Shown in pieces: positions 8,590 to 17,430 of a DNA stretch of 64,000 nucleotides. The notes under the pieces were generated by a model, which was not told the origin of the DNA, did no database searches, and saw only the letters and a list, made by a program, of their open reading frames with translations. The DNA comes from Gluconobacter thailandicus F149-1 = NBRC 100600. Lineage in GTDB: Bacteria > Pseudomonadota > Alphaproteobacteria > Acetobacterales > Acetobacteraceae. Every line of letters starts with the position of its first letter. Position 1 is the stretch's first letter. The stretch spans positions 1 to 64,000 of the forward strand of contig NZ_BANH01000019.1 of assembly GCF_000964465.1 (NCBI RefSeq), read 5' to 3'. The translations under genes and the position numbers were made by a program.

Positions 8590-8598
8590 GAAACATGG

Positions 8599-9009
8599 TC
8601 AGTCGTCGTCGCGACGGCGGCCAAGACCAATCTTGCGGGCCAGGGAAGAACGGTGGCTTGCGTAGTTCGGAGCAACCATCGGATATTCCGGCGGCAGGCC
8701 CCAACGCTCGCGGTATTCCTGTGGCGTCATGTTGTAAGCTGTCTTGAGGTGACGACGAAGCAGCTTCAGCTTCTTTCCGTCTTCAAGGCAGATGATGTAG
8801 TCGGGGAATACCGACTTGCGAGGCGGAACAGCTGGTACCGGCTTTTCAGCCGGAACTTCTTCCTGCACATCAACATTCGCAAGGGATTCATGTACCGAGC
8901 GAATAAGCGCTGGAAGTGTGTCAGCGCCCACGTCATGGCTGGATACATAAGCGGTAACGATCTGCGCAGTCAGGTGGCGCAGATCAAGGTCTACAGTCTC
9001 TTGCGACAT
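8599..9009 (-). CDS. mucR: MucR/Ros-family transcriptional regulator
   Basis: The ATG at 9009 gives 136 residues (MSQETVDLDLRHLTAQIV start typical of the family) with GAAGGA upstream; the frame is open to 9147 without support. The C-terminal half has the Ros-type finger and tail: CLEDGKKLKLLRRHL, then YNMTPQEYRERWGLP and PMVAPNYA. Of the four Ros zinc ligands, Cys and the first His are present, but the second Cys is Asp and the last His is Tyr, so zinc binding may be weak or absent. MucR proteins are global H-NS-like repressors controlling exopolysaccharide, motility and surface functions. Confidence 0.92.
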   Translation of the reverse strand: MSQETVDLDLRHLTAQIVTAYVSSHDVGADTLPALIRSVHESLANVDVQEEVPAEKPVPAVPPRKSVFPDYIICLEDGKKLKLLRRHLKTAYNMTPQEYRERWGLPPEYPMVAPNYASHRSSLARKIGLGRRRDDD

Positions 9010-9095
9010 AGTATAAAGTCCTTCATCCGGAAACGGACAGTTCTCTATCAGTGACTTTTGACTAGTATCAAGCAAAAACAAGGTGCAAACCAGAA

Positions 9096-9338
9096 ATGAC
9101 AGACTATGAAATATTTCTTCTTGATGTAAGCACCAAGCGTTGCCCAATGACGACTGTATACGTCCGCACTCGCCTTGACGCCATGACTTCCGGCCAAAAA
9201 CTAAGGGTTTTAGTCAAAGGTGAAGAGCCAAAACGGAATGTCTCGTCTGCTGTTCGAGCACTTGGGCACGAGATAATCGAAGAAAATAATGCGAATTTGG
9301 ATAGTGATCGTTACTGCATGCTCATTATCAAATCCTAG
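9096..9338 (+). CDS. TusA-family (SirA-like) sulfur-carrier protein
   Basis: This 80-residue protein has the TusA fold: a strand, then KRCPMTTVYVRTRLDAM with the sulfur-carrying Cys in a CPM(T) motif replacing CPxP, a helix, and a closing LGHEIIEENN segment. TusA relatives pass persulfide sulfur for tRNA thiolation or other thiol reactions. It diverges from mucR and overlaps the convergent rimI by 11 bases. The gene looks more AT-rich than its neighbours, for example in its first 40 and last 60 bases. Which pathway it serves cannot be told from context. Confidence 0.72.
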   Translation: MTDYEIFLLDVSTKRCPMTTVYVRTRLDAMTSGQKLRVLVKGEEPKRNVSSAVRALGHEIIEENNANLDSDRYCMLIIKS

Positions 9339-9768
9339 AGATCATGACGATCGCATCACTTCCGTCCTGATAGTAACCACGCCGCACTCCGGCCTGCACA
9401 AAACCGGAAGCGTCATAAAGTTTTTTTGCTACTCTGTTACTTACAGATACTTCCAGAAATATTTTGCCTTTTGGAAGGATGCTCTCCACCAGCCGACGCC
9501 CAAGCCCCATGCGCTGGAAACGGGGATGAACGGCAAGTGTGAGAATTTCCGTTTCATCCAGAACGGTTCTGGTCAGAATGAAGCCTGCGGGGTGGCCATC
9601 AAGGGAAATGACAAGCGCTTCAGTTCCCGCCCCCCCCAGCAGGGACACGAAAGACGCCTCGTCCCAGATCTCTCCGCCCTGAAAAGCGTCTGCATGCAAC
9701 GCAGCCAGCAAAGGCGCACCCTCCACGCCAAAGCGTTGGAAGGTCTGCCCGTTTTTTGAGCCTGTCAT
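9328..9768 (-). CDS. rimI: Ribosomal protein S18-alanine N-acetyltransferase
   Basis: The 146-residue GNAT protein has the acetyl-CoA loop RFQRMGLGRRLVE and an upstream ILTLAVHP strand, both RimI-like. RimI acetylates the N-terminal Ala of S18. The start overlaps the tsaB stop by 4 bases, and tsaB-rimI adjacency is very common in bacteria, which supports the call over other GNATs. It ends overlapping the convergent TusA-like gene. Confidence 0.85.
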   Translation of the reverse strand: MTGSKNGQTFQRFGVEGAPLLAALHADAFQGGEIWDEASFVSLLGGAGTEALVISLDGHPAGFILTRTVLDETEILTLAVHPRFQRMGLGRRLVESILPKGKIFLEVSVSNRVAKKLYDASGFVQAGVRRGYYQDGSDAIVMISRI

Positions 9769-10385
9769 TGCGGGAGGGGACGCAGTCCGGCCGCAGGGGG
9801 CTTCGCTTCAGGGGGGTCAACGTAAAGCGGGCTTAGCGGACCAGCCGGCTGCCCCTCTGCGGCAAGAACAATTCCCAGCGCATCCGGGGCGACGCAGTCT
9901 ATCGTGGGACACGGCCAGGAAGACCGATCCTGAACACCGTCCCCTGCGATTGCTGAAAAGGTTGCCGCATCAAGATCGTCCGCCGAAATAGCGAAGACAG
10001 GGCCATCCGAAGGATCAACAAAGAAACGTCCTCGACGTGCCAGACTGACGCAGGTGACATCCGGCCGTCCGAGCGTAGCCCTGATAGCAGCCCCCAGAGT
10101 CACACCGACCGTTGGGCAGTTCCAGCCAGCGGCCAATCCAGCCGCAAGGGACAGGGACGCACGCAAGCCAGTAAAAGACCCCGGCCCGATAACAGCAACA
10201 ATAGCGTCCGGAGCTTCTGCCCATTTCCCTTCTTCGAACAGGGATTTCAGGGCAGGTGCAAAATGTTCGGATGCTCCCCGCCCGGTCAGAAGCTTTTCCG
10301 CAACGACATGCCCGTCTTCAACAAGAGCAATAAGATTGGTCGTCCCGGTCCCTGCACCCGCACCGTTGAAAACCACAGTCCTCAC
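9765..10385 (-). CDS. tsaB: tRNA t6A biosynthesis protein TsaB
   Basis: A GTG at 10385 gives 206 residues and overlaps the upstream nitroreductase stop (GTGA); the longer frame to 10499 would run deep into that gene. The protein opens VRTVVFNGAGAGT and has the TsaB signature VIGPGSFTGLRASLSLAAGL. TsaB is the inactive ASKHA partner that holds TsaD and TsaE for threonylcarbamoylation of A37 in ANN-decoding tRNAs. No tsaD or tsaE is in the window. It is translationally coupled to the genes on both sides. Confidence 0.9.
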   Translation of the reverse strand: MRTVVFNGAGAGTGTTNLIALVEDGHVVAEKLLTGRGASEHFAPALKSLFEEGKWAEAPDAIVAVIGPGSFTGLRASLSLAAGLAAGWNCPTVGVTLGAAIRATLGRPDVTCVSLARRGRFFVDPSDGPVFAISADDLDAATFSAIAGDGVQDRSSWPCPTIDCVAPDALGIVLAAEGQPAGPLSPLYVDPPEAKPPAAGLRPLPQ

Positions 10386-11020
10386 AGGCACAGACACGCC
10401 TCGCCAAAGTCCAGACGCGGGGCACGGGGTTCTGCATGATCCGGATGCGGCTCGTTTTCTGCCGGATAACCCAGACCAACCAGAAAATTGGCTCGCCAAC
10501 CCGAGGCTGTCAGGAGGGCATCTTCCACCATGAAGGAATCAAATCCCGACATTGGCATTGCCGCAAGGCCCAGCATCCGGGCTGCGATAATGAGATAGCC
10601 ACCTTCCAGCGTACCATTCCGGAACGCTGTTTCCTCGGAAAGCCCAACATCCGCAGCAAACCAGTCGCGCAGCCCTTCAACGGCCCCAAGCCGTGGGAGC
10701 GCCTCGAAGAACAGCGGATCGTGGCAGACAACCGCCAGAACGGGTGCATCCATTGCACGCGCGACATTTCCCGGCGACAGCGCAGGACGCAGGCGCTCCT
10801 TGGCGTCCTGCGTCGTGAGGAACACAAACCGTCCCGGCGAGCAATTTCCGGATGTCGGACCCAGCTTCACCAGGTCATACAGATGCCGCAAAACGTCTTC
10901 CCCAACAGGCCGCGGGGAAAATGCCCGTGGTGTGCGGGCCTGCGTAAACAGGACCTCGGCTCCCGGCACAGGGCCGGAAACCAAGGGATCTGTCACGGAG
11001 AGAGACGTCTGGTCATCCAT
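10382..11020 (-). CDS. RutE/HadB-like nitroreductase family oxidoreductase
   Basis: This 212-residue FMN nitroreductase has FTQARTPRAFS near residue 26, the KLGPTSGNCSPGRFVF segment, the AMPMSGFDSF motif and a C-terminal LDFGEACLCL, all matching RutE-type proteins (putative malonic semialdehyde or 3-hydroxypropionate-related reductases). No other rut genes are nearby, so a role in pyrimidine degradation is not supported; a general NAD(P)H-dependent reductase is safer. It lies 3 bases after the NFU gene and overlaps tsaB by 4 bases, in one transcription unit. Confidence 0.82.
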   Translation of the reverse strand: MDDQTSLSVTDPLVSGPVPGAEVLFTQARTPRAFSPRPVGEDVLRHLYDLVKLGPTSGNCSPGRFVFLTTQDAKERLRPALSPGNVARAMDAPVLAVVCHDPLFFEALPRLGAVEGLRDWFAADVGLSEETAFRNGTLEGGYLIIAARMLGLAAMPMSGFDSFMVEDALLTASGWRANFLVGLGYPAENEPHPDHAEPRAPRLDFGEACLCL

Positions 11021-11023
11021 GGA

Positions 11024-11587
11024 TCAGTCCTCGACCTGCTCAACGGACTGCACTTCCGGCACGTAATGACGGAGCATGTTTTCAACGCCATGCTTCAGCG
11101 TCGCGCGGGAAGACGGGCAGCCGGAACAGGCCCCCTGCATCGTGAGGTAAACGACGCCATCCTTGTAGCCGCGAAAAGCGATGTCACCACCATCACCCGC
11201 CACAGCCGGGCGCACCCGCGTATCCAGAAGGTCCCGGATCCGAACCACAACATCGGCGTCTTCCGGCGCGATGTCATATTTCAGAGCTTCATCGTCACCA
11301 GCCAGCACGTCCCTGCCGCTCTCGAAGAATGTCGTGAGCGTGCTGAGAACGACAGGCTTCATGTCTCCCCAGCTGACGTCGGGCGCCTTGGTGATGGATA
11401 CAAAATCGCTGCCCAGAAAGACGCGCTTGACATCCGGCAGGGCAAAAAGCGTTTCAGCCAGTTCGGAACGACCTTCAGCAGCTGAGGCCTCTCCAAAATC
11501 GACCGTACGCGTATCACCTGTCACAGGCCGTCCCGGAAGGAACTTCAGCGTTGCGGGATTCGGGGTATTTTCGGTTTCAATGAACAT
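11024..11587 (-). CDS. nfuA: NFU-type Fe-S cluster carrier
   Basis: The start chosen at 11587 gives 187 residues beginning MFIETENTPNPATLKFLPG, the usual start of the family, with GAGGA 10 bases upstream; ATG codons at 11596 and 11641 are alternatives. The N-terminal half is the Nfu_N domain, and the C-terminal half is the NifU domain with the cluster-binding GACSGCPSS (CXXC). It delivers 4Fe-4S clusters to targets. It is the first gene of the run NFU - nitroreductase - tsaB - rimI. Confidence 0.93.
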   Translation of the reverse strand: MFIETENTPNPATLKFLPGRPVTGDTRTVDFGEASAAEGRSELAETLFALPDVKRVFLGSDFVSITKAPDVSWGDMKPVVLSTLTTFFESGRDVLAGDDEALKYDIAPEDADVVVRIRDLLDTRVRPAVAGDGGDIAFRGYKDGVVYLTMQGACSGCPSSRATLKHGVENMLRHYVPEVQSVEQVED

Positions 11588-11706
11588 CGTCGTCATGTCC
11601 TCAGTGTCCAGTCCGCCCCTGACATGTGCCACTTCAGCCATGTGCGCAAGGGTCTGGACTAATGTAGTCCCACTTCCCGCCCATCAAACCTGCGGACCTG
11701 CTCCAA

Positions 11707-13035
11707 TCATGACTTACGTGGAGGCGGCAGGACAATCGTCGCACACAGCCCTCCGTACCCCTTCTCGGCGTCCCCTTGCCCGAGGCGCAGATAACCACCT
11801 TCCCGGGCAATCTCGCGGGTCACGATAGCCAGTCCCAGGCCCATTCCCCCCGTTTGACGGGAGCGTGAGCCTTCCAGACGGTAAAAGGGTGTCAAAACAC
11901 GCTCATATTCGCTTTCGGGAATGCCGGGGCCACTGTCCTGAATGGCAATCTCTATCGAGTCATCACCCCTCACCTTGAGAGTAGCCAGCACATTGCCCCC
12001 GTAATTCAGGGCATTCTCGATCAGGTTGGACAGGACACGCTTGATCGCCAGTGGGCGGACACGAACCAGCGCACGGTCCGGACCTTCATAGCGGGCATCC
12101 TTGCCGTGGTCGGCATGGTCATCCACGAGGGTCGTCAGTGTGGCGACTATGTTGATGGTCTTTGGTTTTTCCGGATCATCCGCGCCGGCCAGATAGGCGA
12201 GAATACCGTTGACCATCCCTTCCATCTCATCGAGATCCGATTCGATGGCCGCCTGTGCCTCACCGTCACTTAAAAAGCCACACCGAAGGCGCAACCGCGT
12301 CAGCGGTGTTCGCAGATCATGAGATACTGCCGCCAGAGCCTGCGTTCGATCATTGATGAGGCTTTGGATACGCCGTTGCATGGCATTGATGGCCCGGGCA
12401 ACACCGCGAACTTCCCGGGGTCCGCGTTCAGCAAGCGGTACCCAGGTTTCGTTGGAACCAATCTTGTCTGCCACGGACGCCAGAGCCCGCAATGGCATAC
12501 TCAGGCCACGAATAAGCATGGTGGCCGCGATCGCCACGGCACAGGCTGCTATTGCGGCCGAAGCCAGTCCCCGCGTGAAGTGGTGCCGCCCCAACAGCCC
12601 CGGAACACGGAAATGGATATAGCTGCCGTCCGGAATTCGCTCGGATCCCAGAACATCGGGGGATCCGCTTCCCACTGTGTAAAGGTCGAGTTGCGCCTGT
12701 GCGAGGATGGGATCATCCCTGATCAGCCGCTGTGTCAGATCCAGCAGAACCTTCGGGCGATGACCGGGGAGCCGGGGCATGGAAGTCGCAGGCTGCCACG
12801 CAACGCTCAGTTCGCTGCCTGAAAGCATGACCGCCAGAAAGGAGCGTTGCGTGACAGGCGCAGCGGAAAGCACACGAAGATCTGTGCTGAGAGCCTCTCC
12901 AAGCTGTGCGATCCGCACGTCATCGACAATGTAGGTTTCAGCCTCGCCATAAAAGACAGCGTTAGCGAGGAAGACCAGTGTGACCGCTACGGTCAGGACG
13001 ACGCAGACGCGACCGACCAGCCCGAGCGGCCACAA
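11707..13035 (-). CDS. EnvZ-type sensor histidine kinase
   Basis: 442 residues: an N-terminal membrane helix (about 7-28), a periplasmic segment of roughly 130 residues, a second helix near 165-190, a HAMP linker, the HisKA box AVSHDLRTPLTRLRLR carrying the phospho-acceptor His, and an HATPase domain with NALNYGG (N box), DSGPGIP (G1) and GGMGLGLAIV (G2). It lies 20 bases downstream of its response regulator. The stimulus is unknown; the order (regulator then kinase) and domain layout resemble OmpR-EnvZ and relatives in alphaproteobacteria. Confidence 0.92.
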   Translation of the reverse strand: MWPLGLVGRVCVVLTVAVTLVFLANAVFYGEAETYIVDDVRIAQLGEALSTDLRVLSAAPVTQRSFLAVMLSGSELSVAWQPATSMPRLPGHRPKVLLDLTQRLIRDDPILAQAQLDLYTVGSGSPDVLGSERIPDGSYIHFRVPGLLGRHHFTRGLASAAIAACAVAIAATMLIRGLSMPLRALASVADKIGSNETWVPLAERGPREVRGVARAINAMQRRIQSLINDRTQALAAVSHDLRTPLTRLRLRCGFLSDGEAQAAIESDLDEMEGMVNGILAYLAGADDPEKPKTINIVATLTTLVDDHADHGKDARYEGPDRALVRVRPLAIKRVLSNLIENALNYGGNVLATLKVRGDDSIEIAIQDSGPGIPESEYERVLTPFYRLEGSRSRQTGGMGLGLAIVTREIAREGGYLRLGQGDAEKGYGGLCATIVLPPPRKS

Positions 13036-13055
13036 CAGGATCCGATTCTGGATAT

Positions 13056-13823
13056 TCAGACCCGTTCAACCTCGGCCACAAAGATGTATCCCAGCCCGCG
13101 CACCGTGCGGATGAGCTGATCAGCATCAGAACCAAGCTTGCGCCTCAGGCGGCTGACGAGCACGTCGATACTCCGGTCAGAAACGTCCCCCAGACGGGTG
13201 CGGGACAGTTCAAGCAGGCGGTCACGCGCAATGACACGCTGCGGGTTGTCGAGGAAGCTGGTCAAAAGGTCGTGTTCAGCTCCGGAAATATCGACTGTTG
13301 CCCCGCTTGGATCGGTCAGTTCACGCCTGCGAAGGTCCAGCGTCCAGCCGGCAAACTGTAATTTTTCGCGGCGAACTTTCTCTGGCGCTGCCGTGCCCGG
13401 GCTGCCACGACGCAGGACTGCGCGGACGCGTGCCAGCAGTTCGCGCTGTCCGAAAGGCTTGGGCACATAATCGTCCGCACCGGTTTCGAGACCCATGACA
13501 CGGTCACGCTCTTCACCACGGGCAGAGACCATAATGATGGGCACCTGCGAAGGTGGCGTTTCGTCAGGATGGCTTGCCCCCTGACCACTGCGAAGCGCAC
13601 GACACAGCTCGATGCCGTTTGTACCAGGCAGCATGATGTCAAGGATGATGAGATCGACCGGGGCTACCTCAAGGGCGGCCCACATCTCATCTCCACTGGC
13701 CACACCACGGGCGCGGAAGCCGCCGCCCTGCAATGCACGCAGAATGAGGGTACGCATGCCTGCGTCGTCTTCGACAACAAGGATACGGGCGGGAAGATCG
13801 GGATCTGAAAGATTTGGCACCAT
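13056..13823 (-). CDS. OmpR-family response regulator
   Basis: From the ATG at 13823 (GGAAAAG upstream; a longer frame opens at 13865) the protein has 255 residues. The receiver domain (about 10-130) shows the acidic pair VVEDD, the phospho-acceptor Asp in LIILDIMLPGTNG, and Lys in VPKPFG. The C-terminal winged helix ends VSRLRRKLGSD...TVRGLGYIF. It is co-transcribed with the downstream sensor kinase. Targets cannot be inferred. Confidence 0.92.
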   Translation of the reverse strand: MVPNLSDPDLPARILVVEDDAGMRTLILRALQGGGFRARGVASGDEMWAALEVAPVDLIILDIMLPGTNGIELCRALRSGQGASHPDETPPSQVPIIMVSARGEERDRVMGLETGADDYVPKPFGQRELLARVRAVLRRGSPGTAAPEKVRREKLQFAGWTLDLRRRELTDPSGATVDISGAEHDLLTSFLDNPQRVIARDRLLELSRTRLGDVSDRSIDVLVSRLRRKLGSDADQLIRTVRGLGYIFVAEVERV

Positions 13824-13985
13824 ACTTTTCCATAATCTCAGCGGGGCAATCACTACAAGCAACAAATCTGGGCTGGAACTGTTCCCTTATCTTGAGCGCT
13901 CATGACGGAAAGACTTTTCTGCCTTACAATACATGAAACGCAGGAACAGCCTACCAGGGTTCCTGCCACTCGACCGGAGTCTCTC

Positions 13986-15059
13986 ATGACAAGCGTTTCT
14001 CCCGGCGTCGTAACGGGCGCCGACTACCAAACTCTTCTTCAGGCGTGCAGGGACGGCGGATATGCCCTTCCCGCCATTAATGTCGTTGGTACCAACAGCG
14101 TCAATGCCGTTCTGGAAGCCGCGGCAGCCAATGGCTCAGACGTCATCATCCAGGTTTCAAACGGTGGCGCCCGTTTCTTTGCGGGTGAAGGCCTGCCGGA
14201 CGCACACCGCGCCCGTGTTCTCGGCGCGGCTTCAATGGCCCATCACGTTCATCTGCTGGCCAAGGAATACGGCGTCGCCGTCATCCTTCATACCGATCAT
14301 GCCGATCGTAAGCTGATTCCCTGGCTCGAAGATCTGATTTCCCTTAGCGAAGCAGAATTCAAGACGACCGGACGCCCGCTGTTCTCATCCCATATGCTCG
14401 ACCTTTCGGCCGAGACACTCGATGACAATCTCGCTCTTTCCGAAAAACTTCTGACGCGTCTGGCCCCGCTTGGCATGGGCCTGGAAATCGAGCTGGGCGT
14501 CACGGGTGGCGAGGAAGATGGCGTTGGCCATGATCTGGAAGAAGGTGCGGACAATGCGCATCTCTATACCCAGCCGGAAGACGTGCTGAGAGCCTGGAAA
14601 CTGCTCTCGCCTATTGGCATGGTTTCCATCGCCGCGTCTTTCGGCAACGTTCATGGCGTCTACAAGCCAGGTAACGTCAAACTCCGCCCGGAAATCCTGA
14701 AAAATTCACAGGATACCGTGCAGAAAGCCACGGGAAGCGGGCCAAAGCCCCTGCCGCTGGTCTTCCATGGCGGGTCCGGTTCAAGTCTGGAAGAAATCCG
14801 GGATGCCGTGTCCTACGGGACATTCAAGATGAACCTGGATACGGACATCCAGTTCGCCTTCGCCCACGGCGTCGGGTCTTATGTGAGCGAGCATCCGGTC
14901 GCATTCCAGCACCAGATTGACCCCGCTACAGACAAGCCGATGAAGTCTCTCTACGATCCTCGCAAATGGCTTCGGGCCGGCGAAAAATCCATCGGGGAGC
15001 GTATGGGTGAGGCATTCGAAATCCTCGGCTCCAAAGGCAAGTCCATCGCCCGGGGCTGA
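13986..15059 (+). CDS. fba: Class II fructose-bisphosphate aldolase
   Basis: An ATG at 13986 with GGAG 7 bases upstream gives 357 residues, the usual class II-A length. Asp104 and the zinc ligand His105 lie in VILHTDHAD; other family landmarks are ELGVTGGEEDGV, SFGNVHGVYKPGNV and LVFHGGSGSS. It cleaves or forms fructose 1,6-bisphosphate. Gluconobacter is known to lack phosphofructokinase, so in such an organism the enzyme would act mainly in the gluconeogenic direction. It stands alone, between a two-component pair and the efflux cluster. Confidence 0.95.
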   Translation: MTSVSPGVVTGADYQTLLQACRDGGYALPAINVVGTNSVNAVLEAAAANGSDVIIQVSNGGARFFAGEGLPDAHRARVLGAASMAHHVHLLAKEYGVAVILHTDHADRKLIPWLEDLISLSEAEFKTTGRPLFSSHMLDLSAETLDDNLALSEKLLTRLAPLGMGLEIELGVTGGEEDGVGHDLEEGADNAHLYTQPEDVLRAWKLLSPIGMVSIAASFGNVHGVYKPGNVKLRPEILKNSQDTVQKATGSGPKPLPLVFHGGSGSSLEEIRDAVSYGTFKMNLDTDIQFAFAHGVGSYVSEHPVAFQHQIDPATDKPMKSLYDPRKWLRAGEKSIGERMGEAFEILGSKGKSIARG

Positions 15060-15085
15060 GATACCCCGGTTTGAAGCGCCGGGTC

Positions 15086-16663
15086 TCAGGGACCCGGTGT
15101 TGCGGAAGCAAGCTTCGTTCTGGTGACGTCCTGCGATGCCGGAACAACATCTTCCCAGCCCCCGCCAAGCGCGTTGTAAAGTCGGGCCAGATTGGTCGCG
15201 ACCGTTGCATCGCTCTCGGCAAGGCTCATCTGGGCAGACTGTAGCTGGCCCTGTGCGTTCAGCACATTCAGATAGTTGGTCAGGCCGCTACGATACTGGC
15301 TTTGGGCCAACTGGAGCGCCTTGCGGTTATCATTCACCGCACGCTCCAGCCCCTGATGACGAAGCTGCTCGTCACGATAGGCAATCAGAGCGTTATCGAC
15401 GTCATGCCAGGCCTGAATGACCGTCTGCTGATAGGAAATCGCCGCAGCTTTCTGCGCATATTTCTTCAGCTCAAGCTGACCGCGCAGACGCCCACCCTGA
15501 AAAATTGGCAGGGAAATGGACGGGCCGACATTCCAGGCGCGGGCATTCCAGAACCCGAGATCCCGGAATGACAGAGTCTGGAACCCGAAATCGGCGTTGA
15601 TGGTAATCTTCGGGTAGAAGTCCGCCGTCGCCTCACCGACTTCCGCTACAGACGCCCGCAGCTTGGCTTCGGCCTCCCGGATGTCCGGACGACGATGCGC
15701 AAGTTCGGACGGAAGGCCGACTGGCACAACCGGCGGCACAACCGGAATACCAGCGTTCTTTTCCAGTTCCGCATTCAGGCTACCCGGCGGCGCGCCCAGC
15801 AGCAGCGCCAGTGCGTTTTCTTCCTGTGCAATACCCTGCTGAAGCTGAGCGGCCTGTGCTTCAGTATCGTGCTGACGGGCCTGTGCGGAATCCACATCCA
15901 CTTCCGTCACCAGGCCACTGTGATAGCGGCTCTGAGAAATATCCACGATCTGCTTCAACGTTGCGAGGTTATCCTGAAGAACCTGAAGGCGCTTCTGGTC
16001 TCCACGCAGGGCCATGTAGCCACGTGCCATGTCGGCCTGCTGGGCGATCAGGACCGACCGGCGTTCTTCATCCGTCGCCTGAAGATCCGCTTTTGCAGCC
16101 TCATACTGATGCGCGACACGGCCCCAGAGATCGATTTCGTAGCTGGCATCAATGGACGTTTTCCACTGATTGAGCAGTGGAATTGTGGCGCCACTTGCCG
16201 CCCCACTCAAAATGCTGCTGCCCTGATCGCCGAGAAGGCCACTATCGGACTTGGCAATACTGCCCCCTACCCGGCTGATGATCTCCTGCATCTGCTTTGT
16301 GCTGAACTGGCTACGGGTATAGGAACCAGAAGCACTTAGACCCGGAAAGCGCTCGGCGCCCGCCATCATGAGCTGGGCGCGGCTCTGAGCCAGATTGGCC
16401 GTCGCAAGGCGGAAAGACAGGTTCTGCTGAACCAAGCGGTCTTCCAGAGAAGCCAGTTCCGCATCGTTGAAGACCATCCACCACTTGCTGGCGGCTTCAA
16501 CTTCGCTCGTTACACTGTCAGGCGCGCCCGCCATATGGTCAGCATAATGCGCGGGCGACCAGGGGTGCGGCTCATGATATTCCGGCCCAACCCGCAGGCA
16601 ACCGGAGAGAGCAACAAGAGCGCAGCCTGATAGCAGCGCGCGGGACAGAAAGGCTGCGCTCAC
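15086..16663 (-). CDS. NodT-family outer-membrane efflux lipoprotein
   Basis: 525 residues with a lipoprotein signal (lipobox LSGC, Cys about 22) followed by RVGPEYHEP, a typical start of NodT/OprM-type factors. Two TolC-like repeats are seen, each with the coiled-coil hairpin pattern (for example SRYHSGLVTEVDVDSAQA and SQYRSGLTNYLNVLNAQGQL). It is the outer-membrane channel of a tripartite pump whose other parts, EmrA and EmrB, lie on the far side of tetR. It diverges from tetR, and the palindrome at 16697-16715 lies between the two starts. Confidence 0.93.
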   Translation of the reverse strand: MSAAFLSRALLSGCALVALSGCLRVGPEYHEPHPWSPAHYADHMAGAPDSVTSEVEAASKWWMVFNDAELASLEDRLVQQNLSFRLATANLAQSRAQLMMAGAERFPGLSASGSYTRSQFSTKQMQEIISRVGGSIAKSDSGLLGDQGSSILSGAASGATIPLLNQWKTSIDASYEIDLWGRVAHQYEAAKADLQATDEERRSVLIAQQADMARGYMALRGDQKRLQVLQDNLATLKQIVDISQSRYHSGLVTEVDVDSAQARQHDTEAQAAQLQQGIAQEENALALLLGAPPGSLNAELEKNAGIPVVPPVVPVGLPSELAHRRPDIREAEAKLRASVAEVGEATADFYPKITINADFGFQTLSFRDLGFWNARAWNVGPSISLPIFQGGRLRGQLELKKYAQKAAAISYQQTVIQAWHDVDNALIAYRDEQLRHQGLERAVNDNRKALQLAQSQYRSGLTNYLNVLNAQGQLQSAQMSLAESDATVATNLARLYNALGGGWEDVVPASQDVTRTKLASATPGP

Positions 16664-16696
16664 AAAGAAACTCCTGAAACGGAAATGATCTTGCGG

Positions 16697-16715
16697 TGAC
16701 CGACCAGTTCGGTCA
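16697..16715. promoter_or_regulatory. TetR operator, copy 1 (TGACCGA-N5-TCGGTCA)
   Basis: A perfect 7-bp inverted repeat with 5-base spacer CCAGT lies between the divergent NodT-type and tetR genes. An imperfect -35 (GTGACC) and a CATAAT -10 at 16717-16722 would flank it, so bound protein would block transcription. The same 7-bp arms and spacing recur at 20166-20184 in front of emrA. Confidence 0.75.
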
Positions 16716-16761
16716 GCATAATGGAGACGGTAGAAGAACCATAAAAGGACCCTGTCCCCTC

Positions 16762-17430
16762 ATGACCAGCACGCCTGACGCCCACCCCCAGAGCACGCCT
16801 GACGAGAGCAGTGCCTCTCTGTGTCAGCTGCGCGCCAAGCGCGAGCAGATCCTGCAAGGTGCGGAAAAGGTGTTTCTGGCGAGCGGATACGAAGGGGCGT
16901 CCATGTCCCAGATTGCGCGGGAAGCAGGCGTTTCGAAGGGCACGCTTTACAATCACTTCGACGGCAAGGCGTCCCTGTTCTCTGCTTTTTTCGAGGAGCG
17001 CAGCAAGACCAAGCTGGCGCCCATTGAGGCCATTTCCCGCGAAGAGGGACAGGACGTTCACACGGTTCTGCGGCGCCTTGCGGAAACTGCCATCAAAATG
17101 ATGCTCAACCCGACGTCCATGGATCTGTACCGCATCATTGTGGGCGAAGCAGGGAAATTTCCCAATCTTGCCGATGTATTCTGGCGTTATGGTTTTGAAC
17201 GAACACTGCACAACCTCTCGGACTGGCTTCGCCGCCGCAGTGATGCGGGCGAACTCCAGATCGAAGATCCGGATTTTGCTGCCGAGCAGCTCATGATCCT
17301 GTGTCAGACCCGCATTGTTCATCGTCGCCGGCTCATGCTGCCCGTTGATGACAGCCCCGAGGCCATCAGCCGACTGGCCAGCGTGACGGCTGACTCGTTC
17401 ATGAAGATATACGGTTCGCGTCATCAGTGA
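16762..17430 (+). CDS. TetR/AcrR-family repressor of the efflux cluster
   Basis: The ATG at 16762 (AAAAGGA upstream) gives 222 residues; the frame is open from 16696, but that part overlaps the operator. Residues about 30-80 are the TetR HTH: SQIAREAGVSKGTLYNHFDGKASLF. The C-terminal domain resembles the AcrR/ramR group. It converges on emrB with a 7-base overlap and diverges from the NodT-type gene. Identical palindromes at both efflux promoters make it the obvious local repressor. Confidence 0.92.
   Translation: MTSTPDAHPQSTPDESSASLCQLRAKREQILQGAEKVFLASGYEGASMSQIAREAGVSKGTLYNHFDGKASLFSAFFEERSKTKLAPIEAISREEGQDVHTVLRRLAETAIKMMLNPTSMDLYRIIVGEAGKFPNLADVFWRYGFERTLHNLSDWLRRRSDAGELQIEDPDFAAEQLMILCQTRIVHRRRLMLPVDDSPEAISRLASVTADSFMKIYGSRHQ

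Noticed and set aside
10436-11485. 349-codon open frame on the plus strand
   Set aside because: It is antisense to the nitroreductase and NFU genes, both clearly real.
11656-11670. GGACTA-ATG-TAGTCC palindrome upstream of the NFU gene
   Set aside because: A three-base loop and 6-bp arms with no T-run; likely chance.
15079-15097. CCGGGTC-N5-GACCCGG hairpin between fba and the NodT-type gene
   Set aside because: It overlaps the NodT-type stop and has no T-run on either strand; too short to call a terminator.
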